Source: Oceanihabitans sp. 2_MG-2023
GTDB lineage: Bacteria > Bacteroidota > Bacteroidia > Flavobacteriales > Flavobacteriaceae
Direction of reading: 5' to 3'
NCBI RefSeq assembly: GCF_030547245.1
Contig: NZ_JAUOQT010000004.1
Location: forward strand, 191,001 to 255,000
Length of the DNA stretch: 64,000 bases
The notes below the pieces were generated by a model. It was given only the letters and a program-made list of their open reading frames with translations. It had not been told where the DNA came from and did not search any database. Position numbers and translations under genes: made by a program. Numbering within the stretch: the first letter of the stretch is position 1; every line of letters begins with the position of its first letter. This document shows, in pieces, positions 26,671-37,158 of this stretch.

Positions 26671-27489
26671 TTAATACTGCTCGTCATCGTTAGGGAAATC
26701 CCCACGTTTTACATCTTCACCATATTTTGAAAATGCATTGGTCATTTCTTCATATAAATTCATATATCTTCTTAAGAAACGCGGATTAAATTCATGTGTC
26801 ATTCCAATCATATCATGTGTAACAAGTACTTGACCATCGACACCATTTCCAGCACCAATACCAATTACTGGAATAGAAACACTCTTAGCAACTTCTTGTG
26901 CTAATTTAGCAGGTATTTTTTCTAAAACAATACCAAAACATCCAGCTCTTTCCAGCATCAATGCATCCTCTTTTAATTGTTGTGCTTCTTGTTCTTCTTT
27001 AGCTCGAACTGTATAAGTACCAAATTTATATATAGATTGTGGTGTTAATCCTAAGTGTCCCATAACAGGAATTCCTGCATGTAAAATTCTTTTTATAGAA
27101 TCTTTTACTTCTTTACCACCTTCCATTTTTACTGCATGTCCACCAGATTCTTTCATAATTCTAATAGCAGAACGTAACGCTTCTTTTGGGTCACTTTGGT
27201 AGCTTCCAAAAGGAAGGTCTACAACCACTAAAGCACGATGTATAGCACGTACAACTGAAGAAGCATGATAAATCATTTGATCTAAAGTAATAGGTAAAGT
27301 TGTTTCATGACCAGCCATTACATTACTTGCAGAATCACCAACAAGAATAACATCTATTCCTGCTCCATCTACTATCTTAGCCATGGTATAATCGTAGGCA
27401 GTTAACATAGAAATTTTTTCTCCATTAGATTTCATTTCTACTAGAGATTTAACGGTTACTCTTTTGTACTCTTTTTTTGCTACAGACAT
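26671..27489 (-). CDS. panB: 3-methyl-2-oxobutanoate hydroxymethyltransferase
   Basis: A 272-residue PanB, first committed enzyme of pantothenate synthesis (ketoisovalerate plus methylene-THF to ketopantoate). Motifs are [17 protein letters not shown], the metal site [26 protein letters not shown], the VKMEGGKEV segment and [13 protein letters not shown] with [14 protein letters not shown] near the end. Length and order are normal. It lies 32 bp upstream of the pseudouridine synthase gene on the same strand, so both may share a transcript. Confidence 0.96.
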   Translation of the reverse strand: MSVAKKEYKRVTVKSLVEMKSNGEKISMLTAYDYTMAKIVDGAGIDVILVGDSASNVMAGHETTLPITLDQMIYHASSVVRAIHRALVVVDLPFGSYQSDPKEALRSAIRIMKESGGHAVKMEGGKEVKDSIKRILHAGIPVMGHLGLTPQSIYKFGTYTVRAKEEQEAQQLKEDALMLERAGCFGIVLEKIPAKLAQEVAKSVSIPVIGIGAGNGVDGQVLVTHDMIGMTHEFNPRFLRRYMNLYEEMTNAFSKYGEDVKRGDFPNDDEQY

Positions 27490-27609
27490 TTGATTTTATA
27501 TAATTTGATAGAATGTAAAAGTACTAAATTATGTGTATACTGTTAAACTTTTCTTTAAAGAGGTCTTAAAATACTAATCTTCAATTATTTTAGTCTAAAA
27601 TTTAAGAAT

Positions 27610-28071
27610 ATGGCAAGAGTAATACTTTTTTTATTACTGTTAATAACAGGAAATATTATTGCACAGCAAAACACCGAACATGAGGAAGTAAAAAAAACGG
27701 TAGAAACCTTTTTTAAAGGGCTTAATCAAAAGGATACCATACTTATAAATAGTGTTGTTCACAAAGATATCGTGTTGCAGGGAATACGTCCTAGTATTCC
27801 AGAAGGAAATATGATAAAAACGGATGTTTTTTCTAATTTTTTAAAGGCGATTGTTTCTATTCCAAAAGATAAAAATTTTGAAGAAAAAATACATAGCTAC
27901 AAAATCGATTTTAACGATACTATGGCGCATGTATGGACAGAATATACATTTTGGTTTGATGGCAATGTAACGCATTGTGGCGTAAATTCTTTTCAGCTAA
28001 TAAAAGAAAATATGCAATGGAAAATTTTCTACATTATAGATACTCGTCGTACAGCAGATTGTGAAGAATGA
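27610..28071 (+). CDS. Secreted NTF2/SnoaL-like protein
   Basis: A 153-residue protein with a signal peptide (1-18, ending IIAQ) and one NTF2-like fold: helix EEVKKTVETFFKGLNQKDTI, strands with VLQGIRP, then TMAHVWTEYTFWFDGNVTHCGVNSFQLIK and a WKIFYIIDTRRT end. Such proteins are common in Bacteroidota and mostly of unknown function. It stands alone and converges with the serine ammonia-lyase gene one base away. Confidence 0.8.
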   Translation: MARVILFLLLLITGNIIAQQNTEHEEVKKTVETFFKGLNQKDTILINSVVHKDIVLQGIRPSIPEGNMIKTDVFSNFLKAIVSIPKDKNFEEKIHSYKIDFNDTMAHVWTEYTFWFDGNVTHCGVNSFQLIKENMQWKIFYIIDTRRTADCEE

Positions 28072-28072
28072 T

Positions 28073-29494
28073 TTAACAATCTGCCATATTAACACCAACA
28101 GCCAAGCCACCTTCACTAGTTTCTTTATATTTGGTGTTCATATCTTTTGCTGTTTCCCACATTGTGTTTACTACCTTATCTAAAGGCACTTTTACGTTTT
28201 TTGGATCTGTATCTAAAGCTAGTTCTGCAGCGTTAATAGCTTTAATGGCTCCCATGGCATTCCTTTCTATACATGGAATTTGTACTAAGCCACCAATAGG
28301 ATCGCAAGTAAGACCAAGATGGTGTTCCATAGCAATTTCGGCAGCTATTAAAACTTGTTCTGGTGTACCACCAAGTAACTCGGTTAATGCACCAGCAGCC
28401 ATTGCAGAGCTTACACCAATTTCAGCCTGACATCCTCCCATTGCTGCACTAATAGTAGCCCCTTTTTTAAAAATACTTCCTATTTCACCTGCTACTAGTA
28501 AGAATTTTTTTATGTCTTCAAAGTTACCATCATGGTTTTCAATCACTAAATAGTACATTAAAACAGATGGAATAACACCAGCACTTCCATTAGTTGGTGC
28601 TGTAACAACACGGCCTAAAGATGCATTCACTTCATTTACGGCTAAAGCAAAACAGCTAACCCATTTTAAAATTTGTCTAAATTTTACTTCGGTATTCCTA
28701 ATAGAGTATAACCATTCTACAGGAGTAGTATATTGTGTTTCTCCTTTCAGGGTTTTATGCATGTCATAAGCACGACGTCTTACATTTAATCCTCCAGGTA
28801 GATTTCCTTCCGTATGACAACCAATATACATACATTCAAGCATGGTGTCCCAAATACGTTGTAACTCTGAGTTTATTTCTGTTTCTTCACGAATAGATTT
28901 CTCATTTTCTAAAACCACTTTAGATATTGGTAAATCTAAGTTTTTACAAAATTGTAAAAGCTCTGTTCCTTTATCTATAGGATATGGAAAAGAGCATTTT
29001 ATTTCAAAATTGCGTCTCGAGTTTTTACGTTCCTCTTTTACTACAAACCCGCCACCAATAGAGTAGAAGGTAGATTTCTTTTTTTTACCATTTATACTTG
29101 CCGTAAAGGATATTCCGTTAGAATGAAATGGTAAAAATTTTCTGTTAAAGGTGATATCTTTAGAAGGATGAAAAGGAATTTTTTTTTCGTTATTAAAAGC
29201 TAGTGTATTTGTGTTTTTGATATTCGAAATAATAGTAGAAATTGTTTCTGTAGGTATATATTCAGGATCACTTCCACATAAACCAAGCATAACAGCATAA
29301 TCTGTAGCATGTCCTTTTCCTGTAAGGGATAAAGAACCATAAAGATCTACTTGAATACCTTCTACCTTATCAAAGGTATTATTTGTTTTTAGTTCTTTAA
29401 TCCAGCGTTCTGCTGCACGCCAAGGCCCTAAAGTATGAGAGCTAGAAGGGCCAACACCAATTTTAAGCATATCAAAAACCGAAATACATTCCAT
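28073..29494 (-). CDS. sdaA: L-serine ammonia-lyase (iron-sulfur type)
   Basis: A 473-residue single-chain L-serine dehydratase that converts serine to pyruvate and ammonia with a [4Fe-4S] cluster. The N-terminal beta domain begins with [20 protein letters not shown]. The alpha domain holds the cysteine region ([17 protein letters not shown]), [16 protein letters not shown], the [17 protein letters not shown] motif and [20 protein letters not shown]. All expected cysteines are visible. It is monocistronic with a TATATTTG box 25 bp upstream. Confidence 0.95.
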   Translation of the reverse strand: MECISVFDMLKIGVGPSSSHTLGPWRAAERWIKELKTNNTFDKVEGIQVDLYGSLSLTGKGHATDYAVMLGLCGSDPEYIPTETISTIISNIKNTNTLAFNNEKKIPFHPSKDITFNRKFLPFHSNGISFTASINGKKKKSTFYSIGGGFVVKEERKNSRRNFEIKCSFPYPIDKGTELLQFCKNLDLPISKVVLENEKSIREETEINSELQRIWDTMLECMYIGCHTEGNLPGGLNVRRRAYDMHKTLKGETQYTTPVEWLYSIRNTEVKFRQILKWVSCFALAVNEVNASLGRVVTAPTNGSAGVIPSVLMYYLVIENHDGNFEDIKKFLLVAGEIGSIFKKGATISAAMGGCQAEIGVSSAMAAGALTELLGGTPEQVLIAAEIAMEHHLGLTCDPIGGLVQIPCIERNAMGAIKAINAAELALDTDPKNVKVPLDKVVNTMWETAKDMNTKYKETSEGGLAVGVNMADC

Positions 29495-29519
29495 TTACGA
29501 AAACGTTTTATTATTGGCT

Positions 29520-29527
29520 CAAATATA
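29520..29527 (-). promoter_or_regulatory. Predicted -7 box of the serine ammonia-lyase gene
   Basis: On the minus strand TATATTTG fits TAnnTTTG exactly and lies 25 bp before the ATG at 29494. The -33 region is poor. Confidence 0.45.
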
Positions 29528-29547
29528 CATTTTGTAATGAAAGTATT

Positions 29548-30048
29548 TTACTTTTTTTCAAAAGCTTGTATTCTTCCAACTTCCATAACATCTTCAATAC
29601 TTGATGTGTCCACAGCATCTATATTATCAGCAGGAACTACAACAACTCTAAATGTTTGATTTTGTGTCCATTCTGTACCTATAGCACTAAAATCTACAGT
29701 GCCATCTAAAAAGAATCTTACATCCGTTTGTGTAAAATCATAATTGTAAGTTAATACACTTTCATTAGCAGTGTCTTCATCAAAAACAACCTGTTGTGGC
29801 ATTAACCTCCAAACATCTTGTCCGTCTGCTGTTTCCCATAAAATATATACTAATGTAACGTCTGAAGGATATACTTGAAAGCCATACTCTTCAAAGTATT
29901 CATATGCATTCCCTGCATTAAAGTCTATTTCAATTTCAAATGCACTAGCAACAAAAATGCCTCCATCTTGACCATCAATGCCGTCTTCACCTTGACAAGA
30001 AGTTAATAATAATGCAAATACAAATAAGGTAGATAAGATTCTTTTCAT
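29548..30048 (-). CDS. Lipoprotein of unknown function with collagen-like start
   Basis: A 166-residue protein with a type II signal peptide (KRILSTLFVFALLLTSC, lipobox LTSC) followed by GEDGIDGQDGG, a short Gly-x-x stretch often found after the lipid-anchored Cys in flavobacterial lipoproteins. The rest is acidic and beta-rich with VTLVYILWETADGQDVWRLM and a FRVVVVPADN strand near the end. I do not recognise a family beyond conserved flavobacterial lipoproteins. It is monocistronic and diverges from dnaK. Confidence 0.75.
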   Translation of the reverse strand: MKRILSTLFVFALLLTSCQGEDGIDGQDGGIFVASAFEIEIDFNAGNAYEYFEEYGFQVYPSDVTLVYILWETADGQDVWRLMPQQVVFDEDTANESVLTYNYDFTQTDVRFFLDGTVDFSAIGTEWTQNQTFRVVVVPADNIDAVDTSSIEDVMEVGRIQAFEKK

Positions 30049-30130
30049 AATTTCTTTTTTTGTTTAAAGTTACAAATCACTTTTAAAATAAATTGTTAAA
30101 AATTTATAATTTAATTTAATATTTGTTTTA

Positions 30131-30171
30131 TGACAAGGTGTCAGTCATTTTGTATTGGCATAATCATTGAC
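30131..30171 (+). promoter_or_regulatory. Putative heat-shock control site before dnaK
   Basis: A perfect palindrome TGACA-AGG-TGTCA (30131-30143) is followed at 30155 by TTGGCATAATCATTGAC. The second part has GG and GA at the spacing of a sigma-54 -24/-12 promoter (TGGCAY-N5-TTGC) apart from one changed base in the -12 GC. It lies 51 bp before the dnaK ATG. A palindrome plus TTGGCA-type box fits a chaperone-specific control region; which factor binds is unknown. Confidence 0.5.
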
Positions 30172-30221
30172 TTATAGTAATCGAACAAAAAAATAAATTT
30201 CAACACAATAAAAATATAATT

Positions 30222-32126
30222 ATGAGTAAGATTATTGGAATCGATTTAGGAACAACCAACTCTTGCGTTTCTGTAATGGAAGGTAACGAACCAGTTGTAA
30301 TCCCAAACGCAGAAGGTAAACGTACAACACCATCTGTAATTGCTTTTGTAGAAGGAGGCGAAATTAAAGTTGGTGATCCAGCTAAGCGTCAAGCAGTGAC
30401 AAACCCAACAAAAACTGTTTATTCTATTAAACGTTTTATGGGTAATAAATATTCTGAATCTAAAAAAGAAGCAGAACGTGTACCATATAAAGTAGTAAAA
30501 GGAGATAATGACACTCCTAGAGTAGATATTGATGGTCGTTTATACACACCTCAAGAATTATCAGCAATGGTGCTTCAAAAGATGAAGAAAACGGCTGAAG
30601 ATTATTTAGGACAAGACGTAAGCGAAGCAGTAATTACTGTTCCTGCATATTTTAACGATGCGCAACGTCAAGCAACGAAAGAAGCTGGTGAAATTGCTGG
30701 TTTAAAAGTACGTCGTATTATTAATGAGCCAACTGCAGCAGCATTAGCTTATGGTATGGACAAAAAAGGAACAGACCAAAAAATAGTAGTATTTGATTTT
30801 GGTGGAGGAACACATGATGTATCTATCCTAGAATTAGGAGATGGTGTATTTGAAGTACTTTCTACAGATGGAGATACACACTTAGGTGGTGATGATGTAG
30901 ATCAAAAAATTATCGACTGGTTAGCAGATGAATTTAATACAGAAGAAGGGATTGACTTACGTAAAGACCCAATGGCTTTACAACGTATTAAAGAAGCAGC
31001 TGAGAAAGCAAAGATTGAATTATCCTCTTCTGCGCAAACAGAAATTAATTTACCATACGTTACAGCTACTGCTAGTGGACCAAAACACTTAGTGCGTACT
31101 TTAACTAAAGCTAAATTTGAGCAATTAATTGACGATTTAGTAAAACGTACTATCGAGCCATGCCAAACGGCATTAAAAGCAGCTGGTTTAACAAAATCTG
31201 ATATTGATGAAGTTATCTTAGTTGGTGGTTCAACACGTATTCCAGCAGTACAAGAAGCAGTAGAAAAATTCTTTGGTAAAGCACCAAGTAAAGGTGTAAA
31301 CCCGGATGAGGTTGTTTCTTTAGGAGCAGGAATTCAAGGTGGTGTTTTAACAGGAGATGTTAAAGACGTATTACTTTTAGATGTAACGCCTTTATCTCTT
31401 GGTATTGAAACAATGGGTAATGTAATGACAAAACTTATTGAAGCAAATACAACTATTCCAACAAAGAAAAGTCAAGTATTCTCTACAGCAGCAGATAATC
31501 AACCTTCAGTAGAAATTCATGTTTTACAAGGAGAACGTTCTATGGCAGCAGACAATAAAACGATTGGACGTTTTCATTTAGATGGAATTCCACCAGCACA
31601 ACGTGGTACTCCTCAAATTGAAGTAACTTTCGATATTGATGCCAACGGAATTATTAAAGTTTCGGCAACAGATAAAGCAACTAATAAGACACAGGATATT
31701 CGTATTGAAGCTTCTTCAGGATTAACAGAAGACGAAATTCAAAAGATGAAAGCGGATGCAGAAGCAAATGCGGAAGCAGATGCAAAAGCAGCAGAAAGTG
31801 CTCAGAAATTAAATGAAGCGGATTCTATGATTTTCCAAACGGAAAAGCAATTAAAAGAATTTGGGGATAAATTATCGGAAGATAAAAAGCAACCAGTTGA
31901 AGCAGCTTTAGAAGAACTTAAAAAAGCATACGAAACTAAAGATTTAGAAGTGATTACTCCTGCTTTAGATAAAATTAACGAAGCTTGGAAAGTTGCTAGT
32001 GAAGAAATGTATAAAGCACAAGCAGAAGCACAAGGTGGAGCAGAAGCAGGACCAGACGCAAATGCTGGAGCAGATGCAACCGAAGGAAGCGATGTTGAAG
32101 ATGTAGATTTCGAAGAAGTGAAGTAA
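30222..32126 (+). CDS. dnaK: Chaperone Hsp70 (DnaK)
   Basis: A 634-residue DnaK with the nucleotide-binding domain ([16 protein letters not shown] at the start, [14 protein letters not shown], phosphate loop [28 protein letters not shown]), the linker [18 protein letters not shown], the substrate-binding domain and a C-terminal lid ending in EDVDFEEVK. Phosphate loop 2 has His where most DnaK have Phe (GGGTFD). It refolds proteins with DnaJ and GrpE, which are not encoded here. The lid ends in an Ala/Gly/Glu-rich tail. Monocistronic, with two stem-loops downstream. Confidence 0.98.
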   Translation: MSKIIGIDLGTTNSCVSVMEGNEPVVIPNAEGKRTTPSVIAFVEGGEIKVGDPAKRQAVTNPTKTVYSIKRFMGNKYSESKKEAERVPYKVVKGDNDTPRVDIDGRLYTPQELSAMVLQKMKKTAEDYLGQDVSEAVITVPAYFNDAQRQATKEAGEIAGLKVRRIINEPTAAALAYGMDKKGTDQKIVVFDFGGGTHDVSILELGDGVFEVLSTDGDTHLGGDDVDQKIIDWLADEFNTEEGIDLRKDPMALQRIKEAAEKAKIELSSSAQTEINLPYVTATASGPKHLVRTLTKAKFEQLIDDLVKRTIEPCQTALKAAGLTKSDIDEVILVGGSTRIPAVQEAVEKFFGKAPSKGVNPDEVVSLGAGIQGGVLTGDVKDVLLLDVTPLSLGIETMGNVMTKLIEANTTIPTKKSQVFSTAADNQPSVEIHVLQGERSMAADNKTIGRFHLDGIPPAQRGTPQIEVTFDIDANGIIKVSATDKATNKTQDIRIEASSGLTEDEIQKMKADAEANAEADAKAAESAQKLNEADSMIFQTEKQLKEFGDKLSEDKKQPVEAALEELKKAYETKDLEVITPALDKINEAWKVASEEMYKAQAEAQGGAEAGPDANAGADATEGSDVEDVDFEEVK

Positions 32127-32170
32127 GCAGAGAACCAATTTTGTTTTTTACAAAATTGTGTGAACCGTTT

Positions 32171-32190
32171 ATCCCAAATTTATTTGGGAT
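32171..32190 (+). terminator. Stem-loop after dnaK
   Basis: ATCCCAAA and TTTGGGAT form a perfect 8-bp stem around a 4-base loop, without a following T-run. It may stabilise the 3' end of the dnaK mRNA ahead of the true terminator. Confidence 0.5.
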
Positions 32191-32214
32191 CTTTATAAAG
32201 AATCTAAATAAATT

Positions 32215-32249
32215 AAAAAACGCAATCATTCATTTGGTTGCGTTTTTTT
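32215..32249 (+). terminator. Rho-independent terminator of dnaK
   Basis: An 11-bp stem AAAAAACGCAA / TTGCGTTTTTT encloses a short loop, with the T-run included in the stem. Confidence 0.85.
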
Positions 32250-32332
32250 AGTTTAAAATATAGAAGGTTTATTATAGACTTAATTATATATATTTATAAA
32301 TTAGCCGATTAATCTTACAAAAACCCTCATTT

Positions 32333-33004
32333 ATGAAAAAAATTACTTTTTTATTGTTATTATCCATTTGTTTTTCTGGCGTATATGCTCAGTCAAACGG
32401 TAATTGTAGTGGTGCTTATCCATTAGAACCAAATGTAGCACAAACAGGATCTTTAAATACAGCTTCAAATTCAGGGATTTCATCTTCGTGTTCCTCTTTT
32501 TTTGGAGATTATTGGTATTCTTTTATTGCAGGAGCTTCAGGAGAAGTAGCTATAACTTCTAGTGTAGGATTTGCTTTTTTTACAGATTGTACTGGTAGTA
32601 ATGAAGTTTTTTGTTCCGCTAACTCTACAAATAATATCGTTGTACAATCCTTAACTGAAGGAGAAACTTATTTTGTGCAACTTTTTACATTTCCAGAACC
32701 TTGTCGAGGAGCAAATTGTGGAGAATATGAAATCATAATTAGCGGTAATACACTTTCTACACAAGATCTTGTAGAGAATGTATTTACAGTATATCCTAAT
32801 CCAGTTAATGATGTTTTAAATATAAATGCAAAAAAGGAAATTACAAATATTGTTGTGTATAATGTAATAGGAAAGCAAGTATTAAATAGTACACCTAATG
32901 CTTTAAATGTTACTGTGGATTTATCTAACTTTCGCTCTGGATATTATATTGTTAAATTAAACTCAAATACTAATTCTGAAGTTATTAAAGTATTGAAAAA
33001 ATAA
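32333..33004 (+). CDS. Small T9SS-secreted protein
   Basis: A 223-residue protein with a signal peptide (1-19, ending GVYAQ), a compact beta domain of ~120 residues with several cysteines (NCSGAYPLEPN, SSCSSFFGDYWYSFIAG, FCSAN, PCRGANCGEYEI), and a type A T9SS sorting domain (VYPNPVNDVLNINAK to EVIKVLKK). The cysteine-rich part resembles the pre-peptidase or GEVED-type beta domains found on Bacteroidota exoproteins; that is a loose match. It faces the large adhesin-like gene across a shared terminator. Confidence 0.85.
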   Translation: MKKITFLLLLSICFSGVYAQSNGNCSGAYPLEPNVAQTGSLNTASNSGISSSCSSFFGDYWYSFIAGASGEVAITSSVGFAFFTDCTGSNEVFCSANSTNNIVVQSLTEGETYFVQLFTFPEPCRGANCGEYEIIISGNTLSTQDLVENVFTVYPNPVNDVLNINAKKEITNIVVYNVIGKQVLNSTPNALNVTVDLSNFRSGYYIVKLNSNTNSEVIKVLKK

Positions 33005-33035
33005 TTTAGTATTAAGCTTTTATAAGTAAACGCAT

Positions 33036-33071
33036 AAAAAAAAGGGCTGTCTTTAAAGACAGCCCTTTTTT
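33036..33071. terminator. Bidirectional terminator between two T9SS genes
   Basis: 33038-33071 is a perfect 34-bp palindrome whose core is AAGGGCTGTCTTT, with A-runs and T-runs on both sides, so it can stop transcription from both converging genes. Confidence 0.9.
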
Positions 33072-33087
33072 AATATTAAAATTTTTA

Positions 33088-36000
33088 TTAGTTTTTAATA
33101 ACTCTTATCATTTCAGTAGCATTACCAATTGTTACTTTAACAAAGTAAGCACCATTTTGTAAGGAAGACATGTTTATATCTGCATTAACTGTATTAGGTG
33201 CCGTACGAAGTACTTCTTGACCTAACATGTTATAAACAGTTACGTTTTCAATATCTTTTTGAGATTTAATAACTAAATTATCATTTACTGGATTTGGAAA
33301 ATAAGTAAATGCTAAACCATTATCAAAATCTTGTGTAGATAGTGGATTACATGTAATTATTGCTTCCCATCCTTCTCTTGTAAGTGATCCATCCGATGCA
33401 AATACAAATGTTAAAGCTCCAGATGGGTGGGTAGATGTTATAACCATACCTTCTAAATCTCCAGTTCCAACAGCAGGAAGATCATTTTCATCCCAACACC
33501 AAATTGTTCCACCTCCTGGAGGATCTATTGTAGTAGCTGTTGCATCTGGTCCATCGTAAACTGTTAAACCATCGTAACAAGCTGTTGTGCCATTATTTTC
33601 AGTACTAAATGCTGTGAATTCTACTGTTACAGCATCTCCTGCAACATCTGGCATAATAGTATAAGTAGTACTTTCATTTGAACTATAATCGCTGGATGTT
33701 CCACCAGAATCTAAGAAATTACCACTAGTACATGTTGGTGGCACCGCCACATAAACTGTAGTAAATGCAAGTGGTCCTATCCATGCAGAGTTTCCGTCTA
33801 CACCACAGTCTGTTTGAACATAATATTCATAAGTGTTATCTGCAACTAAACCAGATACGGTATAAGGATTTGTAACACCCGTTGCTGTTGCAGTTCCTGT
33901 TGCAGTAGCTCCTGCGGAAATATCAACTAATTCAATATTCCAAGAAGTAGAAGTTCCATTTTCTGTCCAACCTAAATCGGCACTATTAGTTGTAACATTA
34001 GTTGTTAGCGCTGAAGGCGCAGGACAAGTTTCTAATGTGGTAAAAGCAAAAGGTCCAGCCCAAGTAGAATAAGTACTAGCTCCACAATCGGATCTCACAT
34101 AAAAAGTGTAATCGTTGTTTTCAGTAAGTCCCATAGCAGTATAAGGATTTGTAACTCCAGACATCGTTGGAGTTCCAGTTGGAGTCCCAGCAGCAGTAAT
34201 ATCAACTATTTCAATATCCCAAGAAGTACTTGTTCCGTTTTCAGTCCAACCTAACTCTGCAGTTACATCAGTTACTGTTGTAGCGGTTAAAGCATTTGGT
34301 ATTGGACAAGCAGGAAGCTCGGTAAAGGATACGTTATCAATAGCAATATCCCCTTCAAATGTACCAACGCTAGTAGCTCTAAATGTAATAGATATTGTTT
34401 GACCGGCATATGCAGCCAAGTCTATAACAGCAGTTTCCCAAGGAGTTGTTTCCGCTGTTTGCTGTTGCCCAGATAATGACCATACATTTGTTGTACCATT
34501 AACTAATACATCAAGAGTTCCAATTTGTGCACCAAACATATGATAGTTAAACAATAAAGCAGGATTGGTAAGTGATGTTAAATCGACCAAAGGTGATGTT
34601 AAATCAGTAATGTCTCCTGTAACCCCAGCAGAAGCTTCTACATAGAAATAATTTCCAGTAGTAATGGACGGTGCAGGCCCTGTTCCTCCAGATCCAGTAT
34701 CAGTTCCGGGAGCAGATTCCCAATAGTATGAACCTCCAGTGGCAGACCAACAATTTTCAGCTTCGAAAGCAGAACCACCAGTTGTAAAAGATTCAAAATC
34801 TTCAATATATGTTGCTGCGATAGCAGAACAAGCTGTTCTAAATGTAAATGGTCCAGCCCAAGCAGAAGTACCATTACCGCCGCAATCTGCTCTTACATAA
34901 AAATCATAAAGTGTATCTTCAGTAAGTCCAGTAGCTGGATAAGGGTTAGCTACACCAGTTGCGGTAGCTGTTCCTGTAGCAGTTAATCCGTTTCTTAAAA
35001 TTTCAATATCATATAAAGTTGCAGATCCTGCTTCTGTCCAACCTAAATCAGCAGTTGTAGTTGTAATATTTGTAGCTGTATATGCTGTAGGTTCTGGGCA
35101 GGCTACTGTAGTAGTGAATGAAAATGGTCCAGCCCAAGAAGAAGTTCCATCTACTCCACAATCTGCTTGTACATAAAATTCATAATCATTAGAAGGTACT
35201 AATCCGCTTAAAGCATGTGGGTTAGTAACACCTGTTTCTGTTGCATTACCTGTTGCATTACCAGCGGCAGTGATATCAACTAATTCAATATTCCATGAAG
35301 TAGCTGTACCGTTTTCTGTCCAACCTATATCGGCAGAAAAGCCATCAATATTAGTAGCAGTTAAGGCATTTGGAACAGAACAAGAAGGTAACTCACCAAA
35401 TATTGCATTATCAATAGCAATATCCCCTTCAAAAGTACCAACGCTTGTTGCTCTAAATGTAATCGATACTGATTGTCCAGCATATGCTGCTAAATCTACA
35501 ATGGCAAGTTCCCAAGGTGCTGTATCAGATGTTTGTTGTTGTCCAGATAAAGACCATATACTAGTAGAACCATTAACTAGAATTTCTAAAGTACCTATTT
35601 GTCCACCAAACATATGGTAGTTAAACATTAAGGCAGGTGCGGTAAGCGCACTTAAATCTACTAAAGGAGATACTAAATCAGTAATGTCTCCCGTAACTCC
35701 AGCAGAAGCTTCTACATAGAAATAATTACCTGTAGTTATGGATGGGTTAGGCCCTGTTCCTCCAGATCCTGTGTCTGTTCCTGGAGCAGATTCCCAATAG
35801 TATGAGCCTCCAGTTGCACTCCAGCAATTTTCATATACAAAAGCAGTTCCAGCGGTAGTAAATGTTTCAAAATTTTCAGTATATGGTGCTGCTATTGCTA
35901 CACATAATGTTCTAAAAGTAAAAGGTCCTACCCATGTAGAAGTTCCATCCACACCACAGTTTGCTCTTACATAAAAGTCATATTCTGTATTTTCAGTAAG

Positions 36001-36774
36001 TCCTGTTGCTGTATATGGATTTGAAACATTTGTTGCAGTAGCAGTTCCAGTTGGTGTAAGACCAGCTCTTATAATTTCTATATCGCCATTTGTTGCAGAA
36101 CCGCTGTCTACCCAAGATAGATCTACAGTTGTATCTGTCATATTAGATGCCATTAAAGAAGATGGATCTGGGCATGTTGGTGGTGTTGCAGAAGTTATTG
36201 TAGGAGAATCAAAGCAAAATCCCCATTCGTAACCTGCTCCACCTACTAAATCATCAAAATAAATTCTGTATCTAAACCCAGATAATTGTGTAGCAGTAAA
36301 TCCGGCAATATTAAGAACTTCAGAGGTATATGCTTCTGCAGTTCCAGAACAAAAATTATCGGTTGGAGGTGATGCTGTATCTGCATTAATAGGAAGCCCA
36401 ATTATAGTCCAAGTACTTGCATCTGCATCCCAGTATTCGAATTGTAAAATATCATCGTTATTATAATTGTAAACTAAATTTCCTGAAATTGAAATCCATG
36501 TTTCTCCAGCAGTATGTGCTGCAGTTAAATCGATTACTGGAGACTCTGCAGCAATATCGTCATCACTTCCATTTCCAGCATCATCATCATCGAAAGCAAA
36601 ATTTGCAGATATAGTTGGGTCCGACTCGAGCGCTAGTGGGTCTGAGTTATAAGTTCCTGTTAGTGTCCATGATGTATTTGGCCACGATGCATTTTGATTT
36701 AATGTTTGAGCAAAACCCGAATAGGTAATCGCTAAAAGCATTAAACACAAAATTTTGATAGTAGTTTTTTTCAT
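33088..36774 (-). CDS. Large T9SS-secreted FN3/MAM/CUB adhesin-like protein
   Basis: A 1,228-residue surface or secreted protein. In order: signal peptide (1-22, ending SGFAQ), a unique beta domain (~23-198), FN3 (~199-290), a MAM-like jelly-roll (~295-465), two FN3 (~466-645), a second MAM-like domain (~650-815), two FN3 (~820-1000), a CUB-like domain (~1010-1140, with TACYDGLTVYDGPDA) and a type A sorting domain. There is no catalytic motif, so adhesion or glycan/protein binding is likely. FN3 plus MAM doubled exactly points to recent internal duplication. Codon use and composition are a little richer in G+C than the neighbours, as expected for Thr/Gly-rich repeats. Confidence 0.9.
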   Translation of the reverse strand: MKKTTIKILCLMLLAITYSGFAQTLNQNASWPNTSWTLTGTYNSDPLALESDPTISANFAFDDDDAGNGSDDDIAAESPVIDLTAAHTAGETWISISGNLVYNYNNDDILQFEYWDADASTWTIIGLPINADTASPPTDNFCSGTAEAYTSEVLNIAGFTATQLSGFRYRIYFDDLVGGAGYEWGFCFDSPTITSATPPTCPDPSSLMASNMTDTTVDLSWVDSGSATNGDIEIIRAGLTPTGTATATNVSNPYTATGLTENTEYDFYVRANCGVDGTSTWVGPFTFRTLCVAIAAPYTENFETFTTAGTAFVYENCWSATGGSYYWESAPGTDTGSGGTGPNPSITTGNYFYVEASAGVTGDITDLVSPLVDLSALTAPALMFNYHMFGGQIGTLEILVNGSTSIWSLSGQQQTSDTAPWELAIVDLAAYAGQSVSITFRATSVGTFEGDIAIDNAIFGELPSCSVPNALTATNIDGFSADIGWTENGTATSWNIELVDITAAGNATGNATETGVTNPHALSGLVPSNDYEFYVQADCGVDGTSSWAGPFSFTTTVACPEPTAYTATNITTTTADLGWTEAGSATLYDIEILRNGLTATGTATATGVANPYPATGLTEDTLYDFYVRADCGGNGTSAWAGPFTFRTACSAIAATYIEDFESFTTGGSAFEAENCWSATGGSYYWESAPGTDTGSGGTGPAPSITTGNYFYVEASAGVTGDITDLTSPLVDLTSLTNPALLFNYHMFGAQIGTLDVLVNGTTNVWSLSGQQQTAETTPWETAVIDLAAYAGQTISITFRATSVGTFEGDIAIDNVSFTELPACPIPNALTATTVTDVTAELGWTENGTSTSWDIEIVDITAAGTPTGTPTMSGVTNPYTAMGLTENNDYTFYVRSDCGASTYSTWAGPFAFTTLETCPAPSALTTNVTTNSADLGWTENGTSTSWNIELVDISAGATATGTATATGVTNPYTVSGLVADNTYEYYVQTDCGVDGNSAWIGPLAFTTVYVAVPPTCTSGNFLDSGGTSSDYSSNESTTYTIMPDVAGDAVTVEFTAFSTENNGTTACYDGLTVYDGPDATATTIDPPGGGTIWCWDENDLPAVGTGDLEGMVITSTHPSGALTFVFASDGSLTREGWEAIITCNPLSTQDFDNGLAFTYFPNPVNDNLVIKSQKDIENVTVYNMLGQEVLRTAPNTVNADINMSSLQNGAYFVKVTIGNATEMIRVIKN
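34035..36180 (-). repeat. Tandem duplication inside the FN3/MAM gene
   Basis: Two adjacent units of FN3-MAM-FN3 are offset by 1,074 bp (358 codons), judged from the matching phrase at 35684 and 34610. The MAM parts are nearly the same at DNA level, e.g. the stretch coding for YYWESAPGTDTGSGGTGP; the FN3 parts have drifted more. Boundaries are approximate. Confidence 0.75.
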
Positions 36775-37158
36775 AAATATTTGTGTGTTTAAAGTAATAA
36801 TCTATAAATATAATATTTTTTTTTTTTTGAAATCATAATAGAAGTAGTTTTGTTTGTTAATATTCATAGTGAAAGTTGGATGTATAGCTGTTTTTTATGT
36901 GGCTTTTTAACATCTTTTTTGTGAATATATAAATATTCAATAGTAAGCTGCTTAAAAGTTTTTACTACTTGTTTAGTAGATTACTATCCTTTTTTAATAA
37001 TAAATAGTATGGATTATTATTGTTTTTGTTTTGTATAAATTACAATAAGCTATGCGTGCATAATAAATTTATCCTTATATTTGTTTTTTAATTTTGTCTA
37101 AACAAAAATTTACTTTTTAATTAAAATATTCTTTTTTAAACAAGAATGATTACTACCT
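36775..37158. other. 384-bp intergenic gap
   Basis: AT-rich gap between divergent genes. It holds a 14-base T-run just after the adhesin start, a small hairpin GAATAT/ATATTC near 36920, and TATATTTG at 37076-37083 that may be the -7 box of the flavin oxidoreductase gene. No gene or RNA is recognisable. Confidence 0.5.
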
